From Aldrovandia affinis (taxonomy: Eukaryota; Chordata; Actinopteri; Notacanthiformes; Halosauridae): a DNA stretch of 64,000 nucleotides. Positions 1 through 36,525 of the stretch are shown here, piece after piece. The stretch is from NCBI GenBank assembly GCA_029706075.1, contig JAINUG010000020.1, forward strand, positions 730,125 through 794,124. Direction: 5' to 3'. The notes below the pieces were generated by a model. The model saw only the letters and a program-made list of their open reading frames with translations, ran no database searches and had not been told where the DNA came from. Made by a program: the position numbers and the translations under genes. Each line of letters starts with the position of its first letter. Within the stretch, counting starts at the first letter, position 1.

Positions 1-950
1 AAACAAAAACACACAATTTTTCGCATAATTGACACATCCTTGAAGGAAATGTATTTAATATACATATTATGGTCCCACACGTGTAAAACATTTCTGTCAA
101 TCTATAGGCTATAAAATGTCCAATAATGCGGTGGTTCGCAAGAGTAAGAATGGTCACTTCTCGAAGATATCGCCAACCGTGCAATAAGAAGGGAACAAGT
201 TATTAGAGATTTTGACCTCAGTTTTAAATCAGACCACTTTTTCTTTACGTCCTTCAGGGACCTTTGCTGAGGCCCCTGGAGTGCCACAGGTGTTTGGGGT
301 TTTTTGTTCCATCCAAGCTTGACTGCACAGTTTGATTGATTATTACCAATGTCGGTACAATGTCGTACATCTTAAAGTACCCATGCTTGCCACTGTGGCA
401 GTACCCCTGTAGGGTACTGAATTGTATCTTTAGTCAGAAGAACATTTTCATTCCAATATGGCTGCCAGTGTGAATAAGGACTCATTACACGACATGCACA
501 TCTGTATTTAGTGTAATATCTGTACATATCTGTACCTTTGGTACATAATAACTTTACCTTTCCTCAATTCGTACACTTTTCACTGGGAAAAGGTACAAAA
601 CTGTATCATGAAGTACCTTTATTGATTTATGTGTACCTTTGAAGGTAGAATGAAAACATTTGTACCCTGAGGAACAAAAGCGTACCCTATTTTTGAGAGT
701 GTGGTGTAGATGTGTGGTGATGGGTGATTTTCAAGACCTCAAACAGCAGCATACAAACACAGCTGATGGTGGTTATGAATCAGCCCAGGTGTTGCGCATA
801 AGTCAGGTGTGCCTTTTTGGTAGACACGAACAAAGACCCAGCCATTGTTCGGGTTAGCACCTCTCTTTAAACCTTCTGCTCTGTCCTTTGACCAGGAGCT
901 CATTAAAGCACCTTCTCTCAGACTCTGTGAGAGGGCATTTGTGTAAATCT
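1..950. other. Non-coding DNA, no gene seen
   Basis: No exon-like reading frame with splice borders is visible here. Between about 345 and 715 the sequence repeatedly uses GTACCTTT / AAAGGTAC words in both orientations and ends in a GAGAGTGTGG-like tail. That resembles a common non-coding fish interspersed repeat, but I cannot place its borders. Confidence 0.4.
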
Positions 951-965
951 GTACTTGGGCTACTT

Positions 966-1347
966 TTTTTTTCCTTAAAATTTGTTTCTGATTTTATCCC
1001 ATTTTCTCCCAATTTGGTAGCCAATTAGACCCGCTATTTTTTACGTCAATCCCCCCCTAGTAATGTGAGTTCGCTGCCGTAGTCCTGTGACCGGTAGTGA
1101 CGAAGCGAAGTGACGCCTCTTACGAGACGGCACCCGCAGGTCAGTCGACCGTAACCCGGTACTACAGGGCCACTATACGCAGCGAACGTCACGTCGGCTC
1201 CCCTCCCCCTCCCTGGGGCGGACAGCCAATCGCCGCCCCCTGGTGGCACTCCCGGCCAGAGCCGACACTTGGCGAGACGGGGAATTGAACCCCGGTCTCC
1301 GTGGCCAGCGTCGGACGTTGTAACCACTGGACCACGCGGGAGGCCCC
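966..1347 (-). mobile_element. tRNA-derived SINE with 15-bp target duplication
   Basis: Read on the minus strand, the element starts at 1347 with a tRNA-like head (CGTGGTCCAGTGGTTA as box A, GGGGTTCAATTCC as box B). It ends near 966 in the tail TACCAAATTGGGAGAAAATG and an A-rich run. The 15-base word GTACTTGGGCTACTT occurs on both sides, at 951-965 and 1348-1362, which is a clear target-site duplication. Members of the same family, sharing the CAAATTGGGAGAAAA tail, occur at 25986, 42535, 50272 and 58790. The head is not a functional tRNA gene because the stem pairing is degraded. Confidence 0.88.
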
Positions 1348-1368
1348 GTACTTGGGCTACTTACTTGT

Positions 1369-2483
1369 TGTGGCGGTCTTGGCAACATGGGAGTGACTGG
1401 GTTGCCTTTGTTTTTCCATGTTGTGGAGGCCTTTGGAGCAGTGAGACTTTCCGGGGGCAGGGAGGTTGCTCCAAAGGACATGATTGATTTAATTATTATT
1501 TAATTGGTTAATTGGTAAGTGATTATTCACTTACCTGTTTGTGTGTGAGAATGTGAGTGGGTGTGGTTTGTCAATTGTTTGGTGTTTTGTGATTAGATGT
1601 GTGAATGTTAGACAGGTGATTGCCTCACAAGTCCCACCTGAGCCAGGCAGAAAGTAAGCCTATTTAAGAGCAGGTGGGGCGAGTGGGGAATCAGTTAGTC
1701 TTTGTCTTGTCATTGATGTGTGCATCTTGAGAGTTAGTCTTTTGTCTTTGTCTTGATGTGTGTGTATCATGGAGAGTTGTGAGTTTGGTCATTCGTGTGT
1801 GTGAGTGCGCGTGCATGTGTATTGTGTATTATTGTGGAGTGTGGGTGTTTGATGTGACTCTGTCGGGCATGGTGGTGCATATCTGTAATCCAAGCTTCTG
1901 GGAGGCGGAGTCTGTGTCGAATCTTGAGTTCTGTGTGCGTTTGTTGAAAGTGACTGAGTAGAGTGCTTCCTGTGTGTGTGGCAAAGAGAGAGAGAGGGCA
2001 CACTAAGAGTGTCCGCCTCTCTCCCTCGGTGTGATTGTGAAAGAGAGCGAGAGGGCACCCTGAAATAGGGTCCACCTCTCGCCCTCAGGGTGATTGGAAG
2101 AGAACTCGCACTCGGGCAGTGGAGAGTGTTTCTGGACAACGGCCCGAGAACTCTAACTGAAAGAGTGGAGAGTGTCTCGGGGCTGGTTACAAGCGAACTC
2201 TCACTGTGAGGAGTGGCGAGGGTCTCTGTGTGTTTGGGTTGAAATTATTAGTTATAAGTTATTTTTGCCTGAAAGTTTCGCGGAAAGTAGGGTGAAGACT
2301 TTATGTTTGTGTTTGTGTTTGTTTTATTTTACCCTGCTCTCCTGCTGTTTCTCTCTCCCGGGTCTGGGAGAGAGGTGGAAAAAATAAAGATCCGGTCCAT
2401 AGACCGGCAAACCCCACTCCTCTGCCAGTTCCTACCATCAGCTGCTCTGCTGCAGTCCAGGGATTGTCACGTGGCGTGTAACA
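1369..2483 (+). mobile_element. Solo LTR of a retrotransposon
   Basis: The 1,115-bp block begins TGTGGCGG and ends GTGTAACA, so it has the TG...CA termini of an LTR. The 5-base word CTTGT lies immediately outside both ends (1364-1368 and 2484-2488), which is a perfect target-site duplication. A TATA-like TATTTAAG is at 1661-1668 and an AATAAA signal is at 2383-2388, fixing the orientation as +. No internal gag-pol sequence and no second LTR are present, so this is a solo LTR left by recombination. The 5-bp duplication fits Ty3/Gypsy or ERV families, and I cannot say which. Confidence 0.82.
1862..1938 (+). repeat. 7SL RNA-like (Alu-domain) fragment inside the solo LTR
   Basis: From 1862 the sequence reads like the 5' end of 7SL/SRP RNA: GGGCATGGTGGTGCAT, then CTGTAATCC, then GGGAGGCGGAG, then TTGAGTTCTG. 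The order and spacing match the known 7SL Alu domain, allowing a few substitutions and a short deletion. The fragment is embedded well within the LTR, so it was probably captured by the element rather than being a free SINE. It is too short and diverged to be a functional SRP RNA. The comparison is from memory of the 7SL sequence, not an alignment run. Confidence 0.55.
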
Positions 2484-2488
2484 CTTGT

Positions 2489-3199
2489 CTTCCATTTTTG
2501 TTTCGTCTACACCTGTGGAGCCAAACAAAATGGCTGTTGGTCAATTTACCATGTCTCCATTTGTGTGTCATCCAATCACCACCTGGTGTGGGAGTCACAT
2601 GGGCATACAGCCATTTAAAGATAATATTTTTTCAATCTATCTTGCAGAGAACATTAGAGTTGTTGTTTTTTTACTTTGTGGCTTCCTGTCCCTGTTATGT
2701 TTACTCTTCATTTTACCAACAACCACAATAGTGTCAACAAGACCAAAGGTAAGAGTATAATAGTAATTATTATTAATAATAATGAATATTAATAATAATA
2801 ATAACATATAAAGTGCTTTTCAAACATTGTGCTCAAGGTGAGGTCCAGATGAAATTAAGAATAAAATGAGTATCTTACTTTAATGTAAAACTGATCTGTC
2901 CCTATGTCTGCACTATAAAACACATGAGACATGGGTTATAAGGATTCCCTTCCCACAAGATAAGGGTGTTATGGGAATTTCCACACAATAGGGAAACCGG
3001 CAACCAAGGTAATAATCAGCGTTATTACAAACTGATTGGGCATATAGAGCAAACAGGCTTTACAGAGATGTTGTTTATCCCAGACTTGAGTGATTCTTGC
3101 TCCTGGCTCCAGTGGTTCTCCGCCTAATCACCTCAAAGTCTTCACATATTTCTATATACATTACTGTCTCTATTTCAGCTAAGGGGATCCATATACAAA
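2489..3199. other. Non-coding DNA, no gene seen
   Basis: The stretch is AT-rich with a short (AAT)n-like run around 2765-2810. I see no coding exon or recognisable mobile element. Confidence 0.4.
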
Positions 3200-3615
3200 C
3201 TCAATTTATCACTGTTTCACTAGGCAGGAGACGTCAGAAGTGGGCGTGTCCAAACCACTGATACGTCATTATGCGCTTTCTAACATAACGGTCTGGTTCT
3301 GCCTCCCCTGTGGCACTCTGCGTAAATTGTCAATAACATACGCTCCATAGAATATTGCAACTTTTGAAATGGGTTGCAAGAACGACCTCCGTATTGTTCT
3401 TGCCTCTAGTACTTAACATGGTCGTTTAAACAGCTGTTTGTGCAAACATTCGGATTTACTGTCATCTACTGGTTCGAGATGTCCGCAACGAACTTGTGAC
3501 GTAATATATCTTTTCCCCCATCCCCCTCCCCGTATTCTCTCCGTGGGCTGTTCCGGATGTTACGCCTCCCTCCCTCCATTCGCTTGATCCTCTTATCTCC
3601 GAGCAGGCGACTAAG
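3200..3615 (+). promoter_or_regulatory. syp: Candidate syp promoter and 5' UTR
   Basis: This is the sequence immediately upstream of the syp start codon. It is richer in CpG than its surroundings and has a GACGTCA site near 3229, a GTGGGCGTG box near 3239 and TGACGTAA (CRE/ATF-like) near 3496. No TATA box stands out. The transcription start cannot be fixed from sequence alone, so the assignment rests on position and CRE-like words. Confidence 0.35.
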
Positions 3616-28739
<25,124 letters not shown>

Positions 28740-28806
28740 GCCAGACCACGTGGCGGACAATAGAGGCTGGTGAGTCTGTGTGGGGGAAGAACCCGGGTGT
28801 TTTAAC

Positions 28807-29005
28807 TAGTGATGGGAGAATGAGGTCATCACGACACCAAAAATTGGTGGAGCTACAATTAGCTGTCCATCAATGACTTTGAATCGATAAAAAGGTTTTC
28901 TCTTCACAACAAAACACAACGGTTGTTTCAAATCAGCGAGCTACTGGTAGCATATGGTAGATGCACCCATTTTTGGTGTCATGTCACCTCATTCTCCCAT
29001 CACTA
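28807..29005. mobile_element. hAT-like MITE just after the syp stop codon
   Basis: A 199-bp element with long inverted ends: TAGTGATGGGAGAATGAGGT begins each arm and GACACCAAAAAT follows in both. Flanks GTTTTAAC and GTTTTTAAC are near-identical and probably the 8-bp target duplication. It starts 68 bp beyond the TGA, so it would be transcribed in the syp 3' UTR as a hairpin of about 40 bp per arm. Confidence 0.85.
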
Positions 29006-30293
29006 GTTTTTAACCCCCTTTTGCTCATTGTGGTGCTTTGCAGTAGAAGGCACACATGTATTATTAGATTGCACTGTTCAGTCATTACAGAGTAGGGGTT
29101 TCATTCATTCAGTTGGCTCGACCCCAGACTCTTATCTCTAGAGTGTCTGGAAAGGGAAGCGACAGTGTGTGATTGGTTTCCGCTAGAAATCCTGCTATCC
29201 GATTGGTTCTAGCTCATTTTAGCCCGTGTTATTTACTGACACTCTGCCAGAGAATTTTTCAGTTTGAGTCACTGCTTCCAACGAGCCCCACTTACACAAA
29301 ATTCGTGATTTGTACGAAGAAGCAACTGACCATTGTTTTTTTTACCAAAGCACATCCCCTATAGTGACTTATCTGAAACCAGAGTGCCAACCTGGTCATA
29401 GTACCATAACGTTATGAGCCTACCAAGCAAGGCTGTTGATTCAGCTTTAAAAAACTGGTATAACTACCTCCACACTAAATTATGGAAGCCAAAATATAGC
29501 CTGCTTGCTCTTTGGTCACTCTCAAATCCCCCATAGGAGGAAGAATAAGCACGGCTGGAGAAAAAAAGGCAAAGAAAAAGACCATGTTTCTTTAATGTCT
29601 ACCACCGCTGTCAGCATGTTCATTCAAATGACTCAAATACTGAACAAAAATAAATTTAACTGAGAAAATATGTTTTATAGTGAGGTGCAAATGCTTAGAA
29701 GGGGATATCATTTTAGTGTTGCACATGACCAAAATTGTTAATATTAAGTAGCTTATGGCAGCTATGTTTCTTAAAATGGAGATATGTTTGGATGTGTTAC
29801 AAAGTACATTATATATCACAATGTTTTTACGTTTCTCTCTCTCTCTTTCTTCCTCCCTCTCTCCCTTCACAGAAAGAGGGTGACAATATGATTTGGGGAG
29901 TGACACCAGAAGCCTACCCACAATTCCACACTCCTCTGTGTATCTGTTTGTGCATCCATCTGTTGACAAAGAGAGGAAGAGAAGGGGTGGGAGAAGGACA
30001 GGGGGGTTTAACAACAGAGACCCTAGGGTGAGGGGAGGTAGGGAACACAAAAAATGGGAACCTTTCAGTGTGCTGTGTATTATTGTGGCGTATTCAATGG
30101 GGGTAAAAAAAACAGTTGAGTTCAGATTTGATAAAATGGTGAAAAACTTGAATACAGTACCAAAATATTTTAAAAGACAAAAAACAACTAATAAAGGAAT
30201 ACAAGCATTTTAAATTAATGTTATTATAATAATTCTACACTTGGGAGAATGTATTTGTCTGTGCTGTGTAAATATAAATATAAACATTACACA

Positions 30294-30329
<36 letters not shown>

Positions 30330-32594
30330 AGGGTGTGTGTGTGTGGGTGGGTGTGTGTGTGTGTGTAGTACTGTTATGTATGGAATTAGTCTACACTACT
30401 TCACTTCTGTTTAGGAGCTTAGATAGTTATTCTAATAATATTTCGGGCCACTTTTCATATTTTTGTTTATTTTATCTGTTGATTTGTCTTGTTTCCTCTT
30501 TCCTTGCTGTGATGATGTGCTCATTCCAGAAAAAAAGACATTATGATTTACCTTCTTATGTTTTTTGCTTACATTTTTTTGTTTTGTTTTAATTCGTGAA
30601 TCCTAAGGTGCAAGAGAGAGATGAAAAGAGCGAGCGAGAAAATGGAAGAGAAAAAAAAGGGGGGTACGTAGGGAAATCAAACATATATATATTTTACACT
30701 AATGGGGGTGACAGAGATAAATATGCAAGAGGAAGGAACAGTCCTTTATGGATTTATTGATTCATGGTTGTGATTTTTCATTTTATCCATGCCATTTTAT
30801 GATATGGCATATATTAGGCTATTAATCTAAATGAAACTGGATTTGATATATTTAGGTAGTTGCATGTTGCAAAAACAACAAAAAAAGGCCTCAAAGTGCA
30901 AATATAAAAAACATTATGGTAACAGTTAATTAGGATGGTAACATTTTATATTTGCTAATACTATACTCTTTCAACTGGTTTGGCGCATGTGTTTTTTGTG
31001 CAGAGGGGGATTATTATAATATAATACATATATGAATATGTATGTGTGTAAAATCCAGGGAGGGATGAGGTGTTATAGTTTTTATTTTTATTTTGTTCTT
31101 TTGTGTAACATGGACCTCAGACAGAGATGGTCAACCTTGTTGAAATGAAATGGTTTTAGATTGCTGTGATCATTTGACACTGCCCTGTTCGAAATGCCCA
31201 AAATTAATGAATTAATTTATACTGTAAAGTCTGAGGTATCTGCGTTTGACCAGTATCATAATCAAATGTGTTTTACAACTACCCAAATGCTCACATCAAA
31301 GTTAAGGACTAACATTGAAGCACACAAACACATGTGCTTATAGCACACAAATGTATAAGCACACATAGACTGAAACCGCTTGTTAATACACGCGGTTTGA
31401 TGTGAACTCTTGATGCAAATATGGAAAATGTATGTTGTTTATGGAAATTGGGATTTGGATTCTTCATTTTAAGTCAATTCTATGAGTAATAACAAAAAGA
31501 AAAATCATTGACCAGGGTCAAACGAGTGCACCATCTTTTCATGCTTACTTCAGTGGAGGTCATAAATAGTGTGCACAAACGGCAGAAACCATCTTCAGTA
31601 TTACATGCTCTAACTTTGCATTAACAGACCTGAAGCTGTTAATTATTCAAGGTTACAAAATCTATTTTTTAAAGACTTAATCTTCCCCGTACATTTTCTG
31701 TCGACTCAGTTCTTGTACAACCAAAGGCCAGTACTCACGGAAAAAAACTAAATAATAAAAATTATTAAATAAATTTGACTGCTGGACTGGGCAGCAGAAA
31801 TGTCTCCTTGCTCTCTCCATCTATCGTTCTAACAACTTCTGAATTCTCCTTTGGTCTTTCATAAAAAAATTGAAATAACTGATAATGTAGTTAGCACATA
31901 ATTGCCCATTTTGGTGCAGTGAACTCTTTGTATGTGTTGGATTAGGCATTAGACTACTGCATTAGATAGTCTGGCACTGCTATACCTTTTGAAGTTTGAT
32001 ATTAGAGAAAGCAACGGTCAGGTTTGTAAGGTATATACGGTTTATTAGGATTGGTTTGACCATTGTGATTAAGTATTTGTTGCACACAGCATTCATTTGA
32101 CTCTTTTCTCTTTTTTCTTTGTTTGTGCAAAAATGTTTTACGTTTGGGGGGGTTGGGGGATTTAAGAATCAGGCTGTCTAGATGCATCGGTCTCTCTATT
32201 TCTCTCGTCCACTATTTTTATAACTCTCTGTCCCCCCCCCTCTCTCTCTCTCTACATATATTCAACATAATACTCTGTTGTTAGTGGTGAATGATGTCTT
32301 GTGATACTCTCAATGCCTTTGGGTAGTGCCGTGTTTATTGTGTATGATATATTCTTAGTATCCATGAGGTTGACAATGATAAATCATGACAATGCAGAGA
32401 AAACAAATGTTCTCAGAATTCTATTGTATTCTCATTCTATGGAAACCAGGTGTGGGGGGGAAAATGTAATAAACTTGAAATTATTCTGTTGAAAGTTGAT
32501 ATATTATGGTTTCTTATTTTCACATGTTTAGGATTATTTTGTCTTGTTTCTGCTTTGTTCAGTTTGTGTGTCACAGCCCGGCAGCAATAGTCAC
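29006..32594 (+). other. syp: Probable syp 3' UTR and intergenic DNA
   Basis: No exon-like sequence is visible. AATAAA signals occur at 30190-30195 and 32468-32473; either could end the syp transcript. A (TA)n array at about 30297-30323 and a GT tract at 30325-30366 are present. The rest is AT-rich and unassigned. Confidence 0.45.
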
Positions 32595-32790
32595 ATTGTC
32601 TAAGGTGATTCTGAGGGAAAGACATCATCAGCAAAGTGCAACAGTGGGCAGAAGCACATACTCCAGGATCGTGATGTCTGTGCATTAACAGAAAGTGCAA
32701 AACAGACAAACAACCGCAGATCAACTGACTGTAAATTTCAACCTGGGGAGAGAGCAGCCAGTTCTGCAGTGTTCAACAGGTTGCCTATTA
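32595..32790 (+). mobile_element. Tc1 fragment (CAGGTAACTGCC family)
   Basis: Words such as AAGACATCATCAGC, AGAAGCACATACTCC and GATCAACTGACTGTAAAT match the interior of the element at 33104. Only about 200 bp remain and there are no ends. Confidence 0.6.
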
Positions 32791-33103
32791 TATTTTTTAT
32801 GTAACATGTTCCAAAATGTATAAACCAACTGAAAATCAAGTTACTTCAAGTAAAATCCAAGCACTTTTGCAAACCTTTAATTTTTCATGTTCCAAAAATA
32901 TAGCACTTGCAAGTTTTTTGCAGACATTTTAAAAACACGTTTTTGGCATGAATTTCAGACTCGGCCCAATTTAAAATATACCTGATGATGTCAACAGACT
33001 CTGGATCTAAAGAGAACTGTGCAAACAATCTGAGTATGGTGATTCACTGCACACACTGGTACTGTAGACATTCCTTCAAACTAAACATTTGTATATGACA
33101 ATA

Positions 33104-33893
33104 CAGGTAACTGCCAAAATAAAGAAAACACTTGAGAAAATTAGGGGTACAAAGTATATTGAAATCCGGTGTTTAGATGCAGGTGTGGTTCCTGAGATAA
33201 TTAAGTAGTTAACATCCCATCATGCTTAGGGTCATTTGTAAAAATGCTGGGCAGGCCCAGTTTCCCATTATTTTATCTACCATGGCTAGAAGAAGAGATC
33301 TCAGTGACTTTGAAAGAGGGGTGATTGTTGGGGCATGTTTGGCAGGAGCTTCAGTGATGAAGACTGCTCAACTTGCTGATTTTTCACAAGGAACTATGGC
33401 TAAGGTGATGTTGGCATGGAGGTCTGTGGGAGAGACATCATCAACTAGGAGCAACTGTGGCTGAAGGCACATACTCCTGATACACAGACTGAGGTTCAAG
33501 ATACAAGGCAAAACAGAAGAGCAGCTCTGAATCAGTTGACTGCGAATATCAATCTAGAGCATGAGCAGGCAGTTTAATCAAGAGCAGTCCTTTGCAGAGA
33601 GGGGTACTACGGTCGGGTTGCAGTGCATAAACCCCTTAGTAAAGTGTAAAGTGGTGCAAAGAACATAGGCAGTGACCTACTGAGCAGTGGAAAAACGTAA
33701 TATGGTAAGATCCTTCACCCTGTTCTCAACCAGTCGGACGAATGCATGTGTGGGGTACATTTTCCTGCCATGGTTTAGGTCTACTCAACCCCTTAGAGGG
33801 AAAGGTAAACACCAATAAATACAAAGCCATTCTGAGTGATCACCTTCATCCTATGGTGAAGCATTTCTGTCCTGATGGGAGTGGGGGTCTCAC
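33104..33893 (+). mobile_element. Tc1-like element, right-truncated (CAGGTAACTGCC family)
   Basis: It starts after TA with CAGGTAACTGCCAAAATAAA. The + strand encodes MARRRDLSDFERGVIVGACL and LADFSQGTMAKVMLAWRS, a Tc1 helix-turn-helix N-terminus, stopping at 33462. Later sequence near 33742-33890 resembles the catalytic half (WGTFSCHGLGLLNPLEGKVN). The right terminal repeat is absent. Confidence 0.75.
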
Positions 33894-34276
33894 ATTTTAT
33901 ACATTATTTGAAATATCAAAATTACCCATTATCCATTACATTTGCCCATTTGTCACACTACTGATCATATGTCATACAGAAGCTGAAATTACAGTACAAA
34001 TATGATCATTATGGTACATGTGGCAACACTGCCCAGGTCTATGCCCCCTCCCATGCCCTGCTGAGAGCTGTGTCCTGTGCCTGCTATGGCCAGTTACCTC
34101 CATCTGCTCAGATTCCAGCCCATCACTCATAGTCTAATACCAGTTGCCCATACCAAAAATAGATATCCATAAAATGTATTATTCAGATAGAAAATATATA
34201 GAGAAAGCATATATGAAAATATATGGAAATGTTTGGAAAATATATGGTAAAAGCATGCAAAATGTATGGTAATGTA

Positions 34277-34483
34277 CAGGTAGCTGTAAAAACAAAGGCA
34301 ACATTTTGGTAATCTGAAATGTCTCAAACGGCCCTGGCCTGGGCTGAGAGAGTCCCAGCCAGGCAGTAGGGGGCTCGTTGGAAGAGGAGGGCTGGGCCTG
34401 TCCGCCAGTACACTTGCGGTACTGTACCCATTTAAAGTATCACTCGTTTACTGAAATGTTGCCTTTATTTTGGCAGTTACCTG
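34277..34483. mobile_element. Short MITE of the CAGGTAACTGCC Tc1 family
   Basis: The left end CAGGTAGCTGTAAAAACAAA and right end TTTATTTTGGCAGTTACCTG are inverted relative to each other. They enclose about 150 bp of non-coding GC-rich filler. It follows TA. Confidence 0.75.
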
Positions 34484-34789
34484 TGTATATATATATATAT
34501 ACATACAAATAAGGCTTATTGGAGGTGCAAGTGCGGTAGTTAAACCCCAGCAACAATTGGTATGGTGGAACATTTATCTCAAACTCAACTGATTTATAAA
34601 CTATACATTTTGAGGAATACATTTCACCCCACTTTTATGAAGTAGGAATCATTTGCTTTTGCAGACGAGCAAAATCTGTACCTGCTCACAGACTTATAGG
34701 AGAATCATTTCAGGCTTTTATTTTGATTTTTTTTCCCCCATCCTGGTGGTAACAGGAAGTAATTTCCTTATTCTGGCTAGTTTTACACT

Positions 34790-34844
34790 GCTCTGTCGGT
34801 TGCTACCATTGCTAACCTGTTTTTGGGAGAGATTGAGGAAGGTA
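34790..34844 (+). other. wdr13: Possible non-coding first exon of wdr13
   Basis: A GAGGAAG/GTAAGAAG donor-like site at about 34842 follows a locally GC-richer stretch. Just downstream there is a CpG-containing region with many TAACGTTAGCTAGC words. A matching acceptor (CTCTCCGACAG) exists at 43576-43586. This is a weak, position-based guess; transcript data would decide it. Confidence 0.2.
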
Positions 34845-34849
34845 AGAAG

Positions 34850-35530
34850 CAGGACGGACACAGTGCTTTAAGATGGTCAGTTCGGAAGGATGTATAATAA
34901 ACAAGACGAGTGACAGGAAAAAGTAGTTGTGCAGAGATAAACCTGTTCTGAATTGTAAGGGTCTTTTTTCCCTGTAGCTACATAACATTGGTGACAACGC
35001 TACCCGCCTGGCGTAGCTAGGTAACGTTAGCTATGGTCAGTGTAGTGGTTGTGAAAGGAGGCATAGCTAGCTAGGGTGGCTAACCACTATGCAACTAACA
35101 CCTTGCCGTTTAGCTTTCAAAACATTATTTAGTAGCTAGGTAACCGAACGTTAGCTTTTTAGGAGTTCACTTTTAACTAACGTGATAACGTGCCATGTTA
35201 TACGAGGCCTATGACCGACTGAAGTAGCTGGCCACGACATCAGGTACGTTAGCTAGCTACCAACCAGTTTCATTTAAAAAAATGGCGAATGGTTATTTTG
35301 GGTTTATTTTTAGATCTAACGTTAGTCGTGTCTAAATGCGGGTTCATAATCCAAATTTATTTTGTGTCAAGTATCGAAACTGACAGCGCAATGCAAGGGG
35401 TGTGTCCACATGATATTGGAAAAGCACTGAAAATGTATGTTATTCGTCGGATAATGCTTTGTATTCTCAATAATATGCTTTAAGATCATAATATCATAAT
35501 TTAACAACAGTGGGTTGTGTTAAAAAAAGA
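34850..35530. other. TAACGTTAGCTAGC-rich intergenic DNA
   Basis: The sequence is dense in GTTAGCTAGCTA and TAACGTTAG words, a compositional style that returns at 39890-41330. No coding exon is supported. Confidence 0.45.
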
Positions 35531-35559
35531 TCAAACACAAGGATGACATCAACATCAAC

Positions 35560-36060
35560 ACATGGACGACATAAAACATTGTACAGTGGGAAATGGGAGA
35601 AGTGTCAGTGGTAGGCCATGTCAATAGGTGGGTTTTGAGCAATGTTTTGAAGAAAGATAGTGTCTCTGCGTCTGATATGTGTGGGGAGTGAGTTCCAGAG
35701 TATGGGGGCGGCGGAGCTGAATGCTCGCTCGCCTATTGTGCTGGTGGGATGGAGAAGAGGCCAGCTCAGGATGAACGCAGAGTGCGGGTTGGGGTGTATT
35801 CCTGTAGGAGATCGGAGAGGTAGGGGGGTGCAAGGCAGTGTAGGGCTTTATATGTGAGCAGAAGAATCTTGAAATCTATGCGGTATTGGACCGGTAACCA
35901 GTGTAGCTGAATGAGAGTGGGAGTGATGTGGTCATTGGATTTGGTGCGTGTGACGATTCGTGCAGCTGAGTTTTGGATAATTTGCAGTTTATTGATGAGT
36001 TTGGAGGGTCGTCCTGAGAGTATTCCGTTACAGTAGTCCACAAATGGGTGGTGACGAATG
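35560..36060 (-). pseudogene. LINE (L2/CR1-like) reverse transcriptase C-terminus
   Basis: The minus strand at 35766-36041 gives [20 protein letters not shown], then [20 protein letters not shown], then [20 protein letters not shown] and [10 protein letters not shown]. This thumb/connection motif set is typical of L2/CR1/Rex1 LINEs in fish. Downstream on the minus strand it continues as the usual 3' region. The catalytic YADD part is absent. Confidence 0.85.
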
Positions 36061-36153
36061 CATGGATCAGGGTTTCAGGACTGGAGTGGGAGAGTGATGG
36101 GGGGAGTCGGGAGATGTTAGGGAGGTGAAAAAGATGCAGTGCATATTTGGGCT

Positions 36154-36525
36154 ACCATGGCTAGAAGAAGAGATCTCAGTGACTTTGAAAGGGGTGATTT
36201 TTGGGGCACGTTTGGCAGGAGCTTCAGTGAGGAAGACTGCTGAACTTGGTGATGTTTAACAAGGAACAGTGGCTAAGGTGATGTTGATGTGTGATGGTGA
36301 TGGAAGTCTGAGCGAGACATATCATTGACTAGGGACAACTATGGTCGAAAGCGCATACTCCTCGACCATGATGTCCGTGTGTTGGTTCGAGATACAGGGC
36401 AAACCAGACAAGCAACTCTGAATCAGTTGACTGCAAATATCAATCTAGAGTGTGAGCAGGCAGTTTAATCAAGAACAGTCTGTCAAGAGGGTTACTATGG
36501 TTGCATTGCAGTGCATATCCCCTTA
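36154..36525 (+). mobile_element. Tc1 fragment (CAGGTAACTGCC family)
   Basis: The start CTACCATGGCTAGAAGAAGA and following sequence match the transposase start at 33280-33600, with many small deletions. It abuts the LINE fragment. No terminal repeats. Confidence 0.7.

Noticed and set aside
1173..1481. Open frames on both strands around 1046-1487
   Set aside because: They fall in the SINE and the LTR start. They have no splice partners, and the sequence is explained by the mobile elements.
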